64,000 nucleotides of DNA from Acidobacteriota bacterium (GTDB taxonomy: Bacteria > Acidobacteriota > Blastocatellia > Pyrinomonadales > Pyrinomonadaceae). Every line of letters starts with the position of its first letter. Within the stretch, counting starts at the first letter, position 1. This document shows, in pieces, positions 43,958-54,128 of the stretch. The notes under the pieces were generated by a model. It was not told the origin of the DNA. It searched no databases and saw only the letters and a program-made list of their open reading frames with translations. Made by a program: the position numbers and the translations under genes. The stretch covers positions 176,409-240,408 of the forward strand of contig JAOAPY010000008.1 in NCBI GenBank assembly GCA_025463135.1, in the 5' to 3' direction.

Positions 43958-45100
43958 ATGCTTAAAGGCGTTCACCTGACTGTGATGATGGGACCCGTGG
44001 TTGCCGTTCCGGTACCGCGGGAAGTTACCGATGCGCTCACCGCGGTGCAGGTCACAACCGCGAGCGGAGCGCGCAGCGGGTTCCAACTCACATTTTCCCT
44101 GGGCAAAAAGTCCCTGCTGAGTCGCACGCTCATCCCCGGCGGCTTCTTCGATCCAATGATTCGGGTGATTTTGATCGTGACCATCAACGGCACTCCCAAT
44201 GTCATCATGGATGGATTGATCACACGCCAACAAGTCGTTCCCTCCAACGACCCTGGCAAATCGACTTTGACGGTTATCGGTGAAGATGTGAGTCAGGCGA
44301 TGGACCTCATCGACTTCAGCGGCATTCCCTATCCTGGTATGCCTGCCGAAGCCCGTGTCGCCTTGATTATCGCCAAGTACGCAATGTTCGGCATCGTGCC
44401 GTTAGTTATTCCCAGCATCCTGATTAATGTCCCGATTCCCACCAAGGAGTTTCCCAAGCACCAGGGAACCGACCTCGGCTACATCAATCAACTCGCCGCT
44501 GAAGTCGGTTATGTCTTTTACGTCGAGCCTGGTCCGGCGCCGGGCATCAACATCGGTTATTGGGGTCCCGAGATTAAGGTCGGAATACCACAGCGCGCCT
44601 TGAGTATCAACATGGACGCAAACACAAACACCGACTCACTGAGTTTTACCTATGACGGTCTGGCCAAAACCCTTTACATCCTTTTCATCCAGGATTTGAT
44701 CAGCAAAGTCCCGATTCCGATCCCCATTCCCGACATTACACCGCTCAATCCGCCTTTGGGCGCAAAGCCGCCGCTGCCGCTGCACGTCAAGATAATCACG
44801 AATGAACCAGACCAGAACGGAGTGGCGAAGTACTCGCCAATTCAGGCGGCACTGATCGCAATGGCAAAGGCGGCAAAGAGTTCCGATGCCATCACTGGCT
44901 CAGGCTCGCTGGACGTCTTGCGCTATGGCGGCGTGCTTCAGCCGCGGAAGCTGGTGGGCGTTCGAGGAGCGGGCTTTGCATACGACGGACTGTATTACGT
45001 CAAGAGCGTCACCCATAACATCAAGCACGGCGAATACAAGCAAAGCTTTTCGCTTTCGCGCAACGCACTGATTCCTACCACACAGTCAGTGCCGGTATAG
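43958..45100 (+). CDS. eCIS spike hub protein (gpD/VgrG N-domain type)
   Basis: 380-aa phage late control gene D-like protein. A gp27-like hub is indicated by the N-terminal beta domain (REVTDALTAVQVTTASGARSGFQLTFSL) and the second domain (KHQGTDLGYINQLAAEVGYVFYVEPGP). The ending GLYYVKSVTHNIKHGEYKQSFSLSRNAL is the usual gpD-type C-terminus. It forms the trimeric ring under the tube. In VgrG the hub and needle are fused; here the needle is the next gene. Confidence 0.9.
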   Translation: MLKGVHLTVMMGPVVAVPVPREVTDALTAVQVTTASGARSGFQLTFSLGKKSLLSRTLIPGGFFDPMIRVILIVTINGTPNVIMDGLITRQQVVPSNDPGKSTLTVIGEDVSQAMDLIDFSGIPYPGMPAEARVALIIAKYAMFGIVPLVIPSILINVPIPTKEFPKHQGTDLGYINQLAAEVGYVFYVEPGPAPGINIGYWGPEIKVGIPQRALSINMDANTNTDSLSFTYDGLAKTLYILFIQDLISKVPIPIPIPDITPLNPPLGAKPPLPLHVKIITNEPDQNGVAKYSPIQAALIAMAKAAKSSDAITGSGSLDVLRYGGVLQPRKLVGVRGAGFAYDGLYYVKSVTHNIKHGEYKQSFSLSRNALIPTTQSVPV

Positions 45101-45124
45101 CAGTGTGGTTCCAGGGAGTAGTTA

Positions 45125-45643
45125 ATGGCCGAAGGGGTAAAAACATTTTACGGCAAGTATCGCGGAACGGTGATTAACAATATCGACCCGATGCAGATGG
45201 GCCGCATTCAGGCGATCGTTCCCGATGTGCTCGGCATAGTGCCAACCAGTTGGGCCATGCCGTGCGTGCCGATCGCCGGCAAACAGATGGGCACTTACCT
45301 CATACCGCAAATTGGCGCGGGGGTATGGATGGAGTTCGAACAAGGCAATCCTGACTATCCCATCTGGGTCGGTGGGTATTGGGGAATCGCCGCCGAGGTT
45401 CCCGCCCTGGCCCTGGCCGGAAACCCGGCCAGCCCGAGCATCGTGCTGCAGACGGCTTTGCAGAACGCAGTCATCATCAGCGATCTCCCTGGTCCCACCG
45501 GGGGCATCATGCTCAAGAGCGCCACCGGCGCCATGCTAATCGTTAACGACACGGGGATCTATATCCAGAATGGCAAAGGAGCAATGCTGACCATGGTTGG
45601 TCCAACGGTGACCATTAATAACGGTGCCATCACCGTCATTTAG
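45125..45643 (+). CDS. eCIS spike protein (gpV/gp5 OB-fold and beta needle)
   Basis: 172-aa baseplate V-like protein. An OB-fold N-terminus (YGKYRGTVINNIDPMQMGRIQAIVPDV; YLIPQIGAGVWMEFEQGNPDYPIWVG) is followed by a short beta-helical needle (GGIMLKSATGAMLIVNDTGIYIQNGKGAMLTMVGP). It corresponds to the second half of Afp8/VgrG and would carry the tip protein encoded next. GGGAG precedes the ATG. Confidence 0.92.
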   Translation: MAEGVKTFYGKYRGTVINNIDPMQMGRIQAIVPDVLGIVPTSWAMPCVPIAGKQMGTYLIPQIGAGVWMEFEQGNPDYPIWVGGYWGIAAEVPALALAGNPASPSIVLQTALQNAVIISDLPGPTGGIMLKSATGAMLIVNDTGIYIQNGKGAMLTMVGPTVTINNGAITVI

Positions 45644-45676
45644 TTTTAGGGAAAGCGGGTCATAAGGAGGAGGCTG

Positions 45677-46000
45677 ATGCCTGGCTTTTTGCTTCATCTC
45701 GGCGCCACTGTGCTGTGTTCACACGCAGGTCAGGCGCAACCGACTGTAGTCAATCCACGCGTAATGGTTAGCGGCCAACCGACAGTGACGATGGCGGCGC
45801 CCTATGTCGTCGCCGGCTGCGCCTTGCCGCCGCCGCCGGCGGCGAACGGTCCATGTGTAACAGCCCAATTCGTAACCGCCGCGACGCGCGTCACTTCAAA
45901 CGGACAACCATTGCTGTTGCTCGATAGCCAGGCGATCTGCGTGCCTACCGGTACTCCTTTGATTATCGCCGTTACCCAAACTCGTGTGACCGCGATGTGA
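45677..46000 (+). CDS. PAAR-like spike tip protein
   Basis: 107-aa protein between the spike and gp25 genes, where the PAAR-like tip (Afp10 role) is expected. Hydrophobic turn-rich segments (VNPRVMVSGQPTVTMAAPYVVAGC; RVTSNGQPLLLLDSQAICVPTGTP) fit a conical PAAR-like fold. Three Cys and one His residues could bind a metal. AAGGAGGAGG precedes the ATG. The classic PAAR sequence motif itself is not seen, hence PAAR-like. Confidence 0.75.
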   Translation: MPGFLLHLGATVLCSHAGQAQPTVVNPRVMVSGQPTVTMAAPYVVAGCALPPPPAANGPCVTAQFVTAATRVTSNGQPLLLLDSQAICVPTGTPLIIAVTQTRVTAM

Positions 46001-46009
46001 GTAAATTTG

Positions 46010-46372
46010 ATGAACGTCGACTTTCCATTTCACTTTGACGCGCGCGGTCGGACCGGCGAAACGGACGATAGCAGTCACGTCAGAGATCTGATCGAACAGG
46101 TGCTGTTTACCGCCCCGGGCGAGCGTGTGAATCGTCCTGACTTCGGTTGTGGCCTGCACCGGCTCGTCTTTGCGCCAAACAGCGACGAACTGGCAGCGGC
46201 GACCCAGTTCCTGGTCCAGGGCTCGCTCCAGCAATGGCTCGGTGATCTGATCGAAGTAAACGAGGTGCAGGTGGAAAGCGATGATGCCCGATTGGTCGTC
46301 CATATTCTTTACACCGAGCGCCGCACGCAGGAGCAACGCACTGCGCAATTCACTCGCGGAGGTGCATTCTGA
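46010..46372 (+). CDS. gp25-like baseplate wedge protein
   Basis: 120-aa GPW/gp25 family protein: HVRDLIEQVLFTAPGERVNRPDFGCGLHRLVFAPN is the hallmark, including the EPR-type loop region. This lysozyme-like baseplate wedge protein joins baseplate and sheath (Afp9 role). A TTG at 46007 lies one codon upstream of the ATG used. Its stop overlaps the next ATG by one base. Confidence 0.95.
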   Translation: MNVDFPFHFDARGRTGETDDSSHVRDLIEQVLFTAPGERVNRPDFGCGLHRLVFAPNSDELAAATQFLVQGSLQQWLGDLIEVNEVQVESDDARLVVHILYTERRTQEQRTAQFTRGGAF

Positions 46373-49125
46373 TGATCTACTTCTGCTGTGATGATGAACG
46401 CCGGCGCAATGAAGTCTCCATGAGTCAGTCGCCGGGCCTGAATGGTATCGACTTCCTCGAAGTTCGAGACGAAATGTCCGATCCACTGGAACTGCGCCAG
46501 CGAACTTTGCTCGTCCACTTCCTGAAAACTCTGACGCCCGGCGAACTGAAGGAAACCAACATTCAGATTAACGGCGGGGATCGCATACAAAAAATCAAGG
46601 TCACAAAAGTAAGCTACGGCACGGCGTCATCTCCTCCGGTCAGTCCACCTGCCGGCGCAAACATTCTGGTAGTGGAAGTCTCTGCGCGCGGAGATTTTTC
46701 CACCTACACGCTGCGCCTGGTGCAGGACGCAAACAACGACGCTCCGCCATCGGGATTCGACCCAATTCTTTCGAGCGTGGACTTCTCTTTCAAAGTCTCC
46801 TGCCCCAGCGATTTTGATTGTAAGACGCCTGGGGTTTGCCCCTCCGAAGATCAGATTCAACCGGAGATCAACTACCTGGCTAAAGACTATGCGAGTTTCA
46901 AGCAGTTGATGCTCGACCGGATGGCCTTGCTGACACCTCAATGGAGAGAGCGCAACCCCGCGGACCTCGGAATCGCGCTGGTGGAGCTGTTGTCTTACGT
47001 CGGCGATTATCTGAGTTATCAGCAAGATGCAGTGGCAACCGAAGCGTACCTGGGAACAGCACGGCGACGGGCTTCAGTTAGACGTCATGCCCGCCTGGTT
47101 GACTACCTGATGCACGACGGCCGCAACGCGCGCACGTGGATCCACATCGGCGCCGGCCCCGGCATAGATGGTTTCATCCTGGAAAAAGGACAGGGCGCCA
47201 ACACTACCAAGCTGCTCAGCAGAATCCCCGGTGAATCGTCCCTGCTGATCCCACAGAAAGAATTAGCGCAAGCTCTTACCACTCGTCCGTTGGTCTTTGA
47301 ATTACTGCACGACCTCCTGCTTTTTGAAGCACACAACGAGATGAAGTTCTACACTTGGGATTCTCGCAATTGTTGCTTGCCGAAAGGCGCGACGAAGGCG
47401 ACCCTGCGCGACGACGGACCAAACGGCCCCTCCAAGCTGCGCGCGGGCGACGTGCTTATTTTTGAAGAGCGCAAGGGGCCGTTGACCGGCGTCACCAAAG
47501 ACGCCGATCCTTCGCATCGCCATGCGGTCTTGCTCACACGAGTGTTTCCGGAAGCCCAGCTTGGTTCCGTTAATGGAAGTCCGGTGCGCCTGGCGGCCAC
47601 TCAGTTTACTGATCCTCTAAACGGCACACCGGTGATTGAAATCGAATGGGCGCAAGCGGATGCCCTACCCTTTCCGTTATGCGTCTCAGGAGAAACCACC
47701 GTTGGTGGCTTTGCCGACGACATCAGCATGGCACTGGGAAATATCGCGCTCGCCGATCACGGCAAGACCGTTACCGATGAACCTGCGACAGGCCCACTCA
47801 AACTGGAGGAGATTTCCACTTCCCTATCGCCCGACACCGTTCCTGATGCGGATCCGGCGCTCGAGGCGATCGTTGCTTCGACCGCTGACCGTTGCACACG
47901 GGCCCAACGAAATGTGGCGGCGGCTCGGTACCGGCCGAGACTCACGAAAGGGCCGCTCACTCATGCGACGCCGTTGGAGGACGCGGCATCGCGGGCGGAA
48001 CGGGACCAACATCGTCGCCTAAATGATCCGTCGCTCGAGATTCTTGACGCCATCGCCGGCCCGTTCCGGGCGAAGTCCCTGCGGTCCGCGACGTCTGTCA
48101 TCAAGCTCTCAACCAAAGATCGGCAGCAGCTCACCTTGCCATGCATTTGGCTGGCTCGATTCACGGGCGCACCAGATCTGGAAAGGTGGACGCCGATGCG
48201 CGAACTGCTTGCGAGTCACGCAAACAGCAGAGAGTTTGCCGTTGAAGTCGAAACAGACGGCACTTCCTACTTGCGATTTGGCGATGGCCTGCTGGGCGAA
48301 CGTCCCCCATCCGGAACCAGGTTCCTCGCCACTTTTCGCATTGGTAACGGCGCCGCCGGCAATGTAGGCGCGGACACTTTGGCACACCTGGTAAGCTCAA
48401 CCATCTCTGGTCCAGCCACTGTCACCGCTGTGCGCAATCCCCTTCCGGCAACAGGTGGGATCGAACCCGAAACGATCGAACAGGTCAGGCAAAACGCCCC
48501 AAGTGCTTTTCGGATCCAGGAGCGCGCGGTCACACCGGCGGACTACGAGGAGATCGCTGTCCGAAAGGAACTGGCCGATCGCTGTGGCATCGATGTGCAG
48601 CGTGCTGCCGCCACGCCCCGGTGGACCGGGAGCTGGCACACGACGTTTCTGACTGTCGATCGCTTCGGCGGCAACAATGTTGACGATGAATTCAAACAGA
48701 CTTTTAGCGGCTGCCTCGAGCGCTTTCGCATGGCGGGTGAGGATCTGGAAATTGATACACCTCAGTACGTTTCGTTGGAGATCGAAATCGCTGTTTGTAT
48801 CAAGCCCGGTTATTACTTCAGCAACGTTAGGCAAACGCTGTTGGACGTCTTTAGCGACAGGGTTCTCCCAAATAATCAGCGCGGACTTTTCCATCCCGAC
48901 AATTTGAGTTTCGGCCAGGCAGTGTACGGCAGCGCGCTGATTGCGGCGGCCCAGGCAGTTGCAGGAGTCGACTCAGTGATGCTGCGAAAGTTTCAGCGGC
49001 AGCACGTCGACAGCACCGCGGCGCTCACGTCGGGCAAGCTCGCACTGGGCCGCCTTGAGATTGCGAGACTTAGTAACGATCGAAACTTTCCCGAGCGTGG
49101 ATCCCTGCTCGTGTCCCGTGGATAA
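46372..49125 (+). CDS. Baseplate J-like protein 1 (Afp11 role)
   Basis: 917-aa putative baseplate assembly protein. Motifs include PEINYLAKDYASFKQLMLDRMALLTPQWRERNPADLGIALVELLSYVGDYLSYQQDAVATEAYLGTARRR, then FGDGLLGERPPSGTRFLATFRIGNGAAGNVG, and a J-like C-terminal region (VTPADYEEIAVRKELADRCGID). It forms the baseplate wedges that open on firing. GGAGG lies before the ATG, which overlaps the gp25 stop. Confidence 0.92.
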   Translation: MIYFCCDDERRRNEVSMSQSPGLNGIDFLEVRDEMSDPLELRQRTLLVHFLKTLTPGELKETNIQINGGDRIQKIKVTKVSYGTASSPPVSPPAGANILVVEVSARGDFSTYTLRLVQDANNDAPPSGFDPILSSVDFSFKVSCPSDFDCKTPGVCPSEDQIQPEINYLAKDYASFKQLMLDRMALLTPQWRERNPADLGIALVELLSYVGDYLSYQQDAVATEAYLGTARRRASVRRHARLVDYLMHDGRNARTWIHIGAGPGIDGFILEKGQGANTTKLLSRIPGESSLLIPQKELAQALTTRPLVFELLHDLLLFEAHNEMKFYTWDSRNCCLPKGATKATLRDDGPNGPSKLRAGDVLIFEERKGPLTGVTKDADPSHRHAVLLTRVFPEAQLGSVNGSPVRLAATQFTDPLNGTPVIEIEWAQADALPFPLCVSGETTVGGFADDISMALGNIALADHGKTVTDEPATGPLKLEEISTSLSPDTVPDADPALEAIVASTADRCTRAQRNVAAARYRPRLTKGPLTHATPLEDAASRAERDQHRRLNDPSLEILDAIAGPFRAKSLRSATSVIKLSTKDRQQLTLPCIWLARFTGAPDLERWTPMRELLASHANSREFAVEVETDGTSYLRFGDGLLGERPPSGTRFLATFRIGNGAAGNVGADTLAHLVSSTISGPATVTAVRNPLPATGGIEPETIEQVRQNAPSAFRIQERAVTPADYEEIAVRKELADRCGIDVQRAAATPRWTGSWHTTFLTVDRFGGNNVDDEFKQTFSGCLERFRMAGEDLEIDTPQYVSLEIEIAVCIKPGYYFSNVRQTLLDVFSDRVLPNNQRGLFHPDNLSFGQAVYGSALIAAAQAVAGVDSVMLRKFQRQHVDSTAALTSGKLALGRLEIARLSNDRNFPERGSLLVSRG

Positions 49126-49128
49126 CTA

Positions 49129-51906
49129 ATGAGTTCTTCCAGCACTCACATGAATGAACTTAACGACTGCGGTTGCTGCGAAGGCATTTCGATAGAGACG
49201 CCCTTGCGCATCGCGAACCTGCCGGGACTGTCCGCGATTGCCTATCGGGTCGGCACTCACGCGCAATTCCGAGAAACGCTGCTCGCGCGCCTTTCCGCTT
49301 CGGGACAGCGAGCGCTGACCAGTTTCACCTCGCGTGATAACGACGACTTCTCGATTGCCCTACTCGATGCGTGGGCCACCGTTGGCGACGTCTTGACCTT
49401 CTATCAAGAACGCATTGCCAACGAAGCTTACTTGCGCACCGCAACGGAACGCCTGTCGGTCCTGGAACTGGCGCGCCTGATCAATTACGAGCTTCGGCCC
49501 GGGGTTGCCGCCGGAACCTATCTCGCTTTTACGATTGAAGAGGCGCCGGGTGCCGCGGGTCAGGCGCTGGCTTTGGGAACATCCGCCCAAGTCGCGCTGG
49601 AACAACTGGCACCGATCATGATTGGCATAGGAGTTAAGGTACAGAGCATTCCCGGTCCCGGCGAGCAGGCGCAAACGTTTGAGACTGTCGAACAGATCGA
49701 GGCGCGTCCCGAATGGAACGCAATCAAACCACGTCTGACGCAGCCGCAGACGATTACTGCTTTTCTGCAGCATGCTGTCGTCTTCCAGGGGCTCACAACG
49801 GACGTCAAGACGGGCGATCTGGTGCAGGCATCAATTGGAAGTGTCTTCGCACCCCCACACAAAGTTGTCAGCGTCAATACAGATGACGAGGCGAAGACGA
49901 CGCGAGTGGATTTTGAAATTTCCGCGGCTGACTTTCCGCCTTACGTCAAACCCACAGGCTTGGGAATCGGGCGCGTCAATGAATTTGCTCCAAAGACCGA
50001 ACTCACGGCCCAGGTCACGCAGCAAATCATACGTGAGACCTGGGATGAACGAGATCTTTCAACCGTCGTCACGATGCAGAATTGGAAAGCCACCGAGCTG
50101 ACCGCAAATCTGCGCAAAGAGGTCGCCGCGTGGAATCTGACTCGAGTTCCGAAGGTATTTGTCTACCGCCAAAAAGCTGCTGTATTTGGTTATAACGCGC
50201 CGAAAAAACCGACCTACACGGTCCATCCACCTGCACCCGACGATCCGCTGATCTGGGCCGAGTGGGCCCTGGCTGCCGAGACCTCAACGCTCCTGTATCT
50301 TGACCGCGTTTATGAGGGTATTACTCCAGCCAGTTATGTAAGGATTGAAAGAGGCGACCACTCAGCAACGATTCAGGTCACCAACGTGACGACGGTGACG
50401 CGCACGGCTTACGGAATCAGCTCCAAAACTACTCTGTTAACGCTTGCTGACTCATGGTGGGACGCAGGGGGGTTCATTACCTTTCGAGATGTGCGCGTTC
50501 GCGGCCACCTCGTTCGAATCCCCGTGCTGCCAACGCTTGCGAGTTTTCGGAATGTAACGGTCTATGCGCAAAGCGAAGCTCTGCCTCTTGCCGAACTGCC
50601 AATCACCAGTGCACTCCAACCTGCGGACGCGGACGGTCTCACACTCGATGGACCATATCTCGGTATATTGAATGGACAGCGACTGGTCTTAAAAGGCGAG
50701 CGTAACGATCTCAGGGGAGTTTATGCCAGTGAAACGCTAACGGTGAAAACGGCCAAAGTGGACGCGGGTTTCACTGTGCTCACTTTCAACGAATCCCTGG
50801 ACCATCCTTACGTCCGCAAGACGGTAACCATCAATGCCAACGTAGCGAATGCGACTCATGGAGAGACGGTGCAGGAGACACTGGGCAGCGGAGATGCCAC
50901 TCAGGCTTTCCAGCGCTTTACGCTACGCCAGCCACCGCTCACTTACATCAGCTCATCCGACCCCAGTGGTGCTCAGTCAACTCTCGAAGTACGCGTTAAC
51001 GACATCCTTTGGTCGGAAGTCTCTGACTTCTTTGGTCACGGGCCGAACGAACGCATCTACACCACGCAGCTCGACGACAAGAGCAATACGACAGTCATCT
51101 TCGGCGACGGTACGACAGGCGCCCGGTTGCCTACCGGCCAGGAAAACATCGGAGCAAAATATCGGAAAGGCATTGGACTGGCGGGGCTGGTCAAGGCAGA
51201 TCAGCTGAGTCAGCTGATGACGCGCCCATTCGGCGTCAAAGGAGCAACAAATCCCCTGGCGCCAACCGGCGCGGCCGATCGCGAACAGCTCGACGAAGCA
51301 CGACACAACGCCCCACTAACTGTGCTGACCCTGGGCCGCATTGTGTCGCTGCAGGATTATGAAGATTTCGCCCGCTCATTCAGCGGGATCGACAAGGCGT
51401 TTGCTACATGGACCTGGTTTGGCGAGAAGCGCGGTGTCTTCGTGACGGTTGCCGGCCCGAACGGCGCTGAAGTAAGGGAAGATAGTCAACTCTATTCCAA
51501 ACTGCTGCAGGCGATGCAGAAATCCGGCAATCCGTTGGTGCCCTTACAGGTGAAGTCTTATCAGGCCGGACTATTTCGTTTAGCTGCCTCGCTGAAAATC
51601 GACGCCAGTTACCTCACAGACAGAGTGATCGCGCAAGCTGAGCAAACCCTGCGCACAAAATTTTCCTTTGCAGCGCGCGCATTCGGCCAACCCGTACATT
51701 TGAGCGAAGTCATTGCCGTGTTGCAGCACGTTGACGGCGTGGTCGCGGTGAACGTGACCGCCTTGTATCGATCGAATGAGAACCCGCCCGCCACCCCGAT
51801 GGAACACCTCGCGGCAGCGGTGCCGCTCCCGTCCCGGACGCAAGTGTTTCCGGCCGAGATTCTGACACTTGATTTGCAGCCGCTTGAACTGGGGACCTTT
51901 CAATGA
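49129..51906 (+). CDS. Baseplate J-like protein 2 (Afp12 role)
   Basis: 925-aa protein of the same putative baseplate assembly family as its neighbour: ALLDAWATVGDVLTFYQERIANEAYLRTATERLSVLELARLINYELRPGVAAGTYLAF, later FGDGTTGARLPTGQENIGAKYRKG and the J-like segment LGRIVSLQDYEDFARSFSGIDKAFA. An N-terminal CGCCEG is common in this subgroup. The two large wedge proteins probably form a heterodimer or trimer in each wedge. It overlaps the next gene by ATGA. Confidence 0.92.
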   Translation: MSSSSTHMNELNDCGCCEGISIETPLRIANLPGLSAIAYRVGTHAQFRETLLARLSASGQRALTSFTSRDNDDFSIALLDAWATVGDVLTFYQERIANEAYLRTATERLSVLELARLINYELRPGVAAGTYLAFTIEEAPGAAGQALALGTSAQVALEQLAPIMIGIGVKVQSIPGPGEQAQTFETVEQIEARPEWNAIKPRLTQPQTITAFLQHAVVFQGLTTDVKTGDLVQASIGSVFAPPHKVVSVNTDDEAKTTRVDFEISAADFPPYVKPTGLGIGRVNEFAPKTELTAQVTQQIIRETWDERDLSTVVTMQNWKATELTANLRKEVAAWNLTRVPKVFVYRQKAAVFGYNAPKKPTYTVHPPAPDDPLIWAEWALAAETSTLLYLDRVYEGITPASYVRIERGDHSATIQVTNVTTVTRTAYGISSKTTLLTLADSWWDAGGFITFRDVRVRGHLVRIPVLPTLASFRNVTVYAQSEALPLAELPITSALQPADADGLTLDGPYLGILNGQRLVLKGERNDLRGVYASETLTVKTAKVDAGFTVLTFNESLDHPYVRKTVTINANVANATHGETVQETLGSGDATQAFQRFTLRQPPLTYISSSDPSGAQSTLEVRVNDILWSEVSDFFGHGPNERIYTTQLDDKSNTTVIFGDGTTGARLPTGQENIGAKYRKGIGLAGLVKADQLSQLMTRPFGVKGATNPLAPTGAADREQLDEARHNAPLTVLTLGRIVSLQDYEDFARSFSGIDKAFATWTWFGEKRGVFVTVAGPNGAEVREDSQLYSKLLQAMQKSGNPLVPLQVKSYQAGLFRLAASLKIDASYLTDRVIAQAEQTLRTKFSFAARAFGQPVHLSEVIAVLQHVDGVVAVNVTALYRSNENPPATPMEHLAAAVPLPSRTQVFPAEILTLDLQPLELGTFQ

Positions 51907-54104
51907 GCTTTGATAGCGAAAAGCTTTATTCGTTGCTGCCCGCCGTTTATCGCATCCGCGACATAGAACTAGCGGAGCAGTTGGACAACCTGCTGACGCC
52001 GAGCGAGCAGGCTGAGCTGCAATTGCTGCGTTCGTCTTCGCCGCTTACGGAAAAGCAAGAGCGGCGCCTTGAGGTGCTCGAAGAGAAGCGACAACGCGGC
52101 CCACTAAAGGCCCTGCTCTCCGTTATTGCCGAACAATCTGTCGTACTTGCGGATAACCTTGAACAACTCTACGACGATTTCTTTATCGAGACATGTGCGG
52201 AATGGGCTGTGCCCTATATCGGAGACCTCTTGGGGGTACGCGGCATATCCGTATTTCCCGGCGCCCGATTCACCGAGCGCGCATTTGTCGCAAACACGAT
52301 GGCCTACCGGCGCCGCAAAGGAACGGCGGCTGTGCTGGAGCAACTTGCACGTGACGTAACCGGCTGGGACGCAAGCGTCGTCGAATACTTCAAGTTGCTG
52401 GCAACCACGCAGTACATGAACCACATCCGGCGAGAGAATCTCTCTTTATCGGATATCGGCAACTCACATTGGTTGGAGTTTCTTAACACCCCGTTCGACA
52501 AATTAGCGCGCACCGTGGACGTGCGTCGAATCGAACCGCGGCGCGGCAAATACAACATCCCCAACATTGGCATCTACCTTTGGCGACTGGGCAGTTATTC
52601 GGTTACAAACGCCCCGGCTTTCAAACTGGATAGTGGACGGTATCTGTTTGACGCTCTTGGTAAGGACATTCGGGTCTATAACGATCCGGAGACCGAAGAC
52701 GAAATTACCCATCTCGCGCTCCCGATCAATGTTCCCATGCCGCTTGAGCGGCGAATTCTCGATCGTCACCTGGATACCTACTACGGCCCGAATAAGAGCC
52801 TGCTTGTAACTGTCGATGGAGTTGACATCCCGATTGCCGAGTCAAGCCCGCCTGGGGCTGCCCTCTCAGTTTGCATCTGTGATCTGAGCGGCTGGACACA
52901 TCGGCCGGCGGGCAAGGTCGCCATCGACCCCGTACTCGGTCGTATTGCATTTCCCGTAACAAGTCCACCGTTGCCGGCGCCGACCAGCGTGCAGGTAACT
53001 TACCACTACGGGTTCAGCGCGCCGATGGGCGCCGGCGAATATGATCGCGAAGAGTCTTTCCCGTCGCCAACCGTGGACATAAAAGTGCCGGCCGGCCAAC
53101 CAACTATCCAGCAGGCGATCAATCAAATGAGCCCTGCCGGCGGGGTCATCGCAGTCACCAACAGCAGTGTCTTCTTTGAAACACCGGCGATTCATCTCGA
53201 TCTGCCAAAGAAGAGAGAGATCGAACTGCGGGCGGCAAATGAGCAGCGACCCGTGCTGGCGCTTTCCGGCGAGTTCGTCGTCAGCGGGGGTGACGAAACC
53301 GACGTTACGCTAAATGGATTTGTAATTGCCGGCGTGCTGCGCGTCCCGGCAAAAGATGCCAACGGGAATGACAACAAACTGCGCACTCTCCGCCTGCGCC
53401 ATTGCACCCTCGTACCCGGCGACATATCAGCGCTGCAGGGAATGGGCGGCAGTCCACCCGTTACCATTCCAGCCCGTGCGGCCGCACCCGTGCTGATTGT
53501 CGAATCGAAGGACACCACTATTGAGATCGAGCAATGCATTGTCGGAGCGATTCAAGCGAACTCCGGGGCCAGAGTTAGCATTCGCAACAGCATTATCGAC
53601 GCTTCGCAAACAGACGCGGTCTCGTATGCCGGCCTGAGTGGTGACGACCCGGGCGCACCACTAACGATCGAGAATTCGACGGTCATCGGCAAAGTCTACA
53701 CAAGGACGATGAAACTGGCGTCAAACACCATCTTTTTTTCAGATCTAAATCCTGGTGACAATTGGCCGGCGCCCGTGCGCGCCGAACGACTGCAGCAGGG
53801 CTGTGTGCGCTTCTGCTATGTCCCACCCGGATCTCAATTACCGCGGTTGTTTCGCTGTCAGCCCGAAGCTGACGGAGATGTAGCTCGCGTGCGGCCGGTG
53901 TTTACATCGCAGCGCTATGGCGATGCTGCGTATTGCCAGTTGAGCACGGCCTGCGCGGTAGAGATTACGACTGGCGCCGATGATCAGGCGGAGATGGGAG
54001 CATTTCACGATCTATACGAGCCGCTACGAGAAGCAAACCTGCGTGCGGCACTCAAAGAGTATCTTAGATTTGGACTGGAAGCGGGAATCTTCTACGCCAG
54101 TTGA
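51903..54104 (+). CDS. Tail protein I-like N-domain fused to a beta-helix
   Basis: 733-aa protein. The N-terminal ~200 residues (LYSLLPAVYRIRD; QLYDDFFIETCAEWAVPYIGDLLGVRGIS; NTMAYRRRKGTAAVLEQLARDVTGW) match phage tail protein I/P2 gpI-like baseplate attachment domains. Residues ~390-620 have right-handed beta-helix features (TIQQAINQMSPAGGVIAVTNSS; LTIENSTVIGKVY). It overlaps the J-like gene by ATGA. The layout suggests a baseplate-anchored protein that carries or forms a receptor-binding fibre. Confidence 0.85.
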   Translation: MSFDSEKLYSLLPAVYRIRDIELAEQLDNLLTPSEQAELQLLRSSSPLTEKQERRLEVLEEKRQRGPLKALLSVIAEQSVVLADNLEQLYDDFFIETCAEWAVPYIGDLLGVRGISVFPGARFTERAFVANTMAYRRRKGTAAVLEQLARDVTGWDASVVEYFKLLATTQYMNHIRRENLSLSDIGNSHWLEFLNTPFDKLARTVDVRRIEPRRGKYNIPNIGIYLWRLGSYSVTNAPAFKLDSGRYLFDALGKDIRVYNDPETEDEITHLALPINVPMPLERRILDRHLDTYYGPNKSLLVTVDGVDIPIAESSPPGAALSVCICDLSGWTHRPAGKVAIDPVLGRIAFPVTSPPLPAPTSVQVTYHYGFSAPMGAGEYDREESFPSPTVDIKVPAGQPTIQQAINQMSPAGGVIAVTNSSVFFETPAIHLDLPKKREIELRAANEQRPVLALSGEFVVSGGDETDVTLNGFVIAGVLRVPAKDANGNDNKLRTLRLRHCTLVPGDISALQGMGGSPPVTIPARAAAPVLIVESKDTTIEIEQCIVGAIQANSGARVSIRNSIIDASQTDAVSYAGLSGDDPGAPLTIENSTVIGKVYTRTMKLASNTIFFSDLNPGDNWPAPVRAERLQQGCVRFCYVPPGSQLPRLFRCQPEADGDVARVRPVFTSQRYGDAAYCQLSTACAVEITTGADDQAEMGAFHDLYEPLREANLRAALKEYLRFGLEAGIFYAS

Positions 54105-54128
54105 GCACCGACCGATTGGAGGAACATC

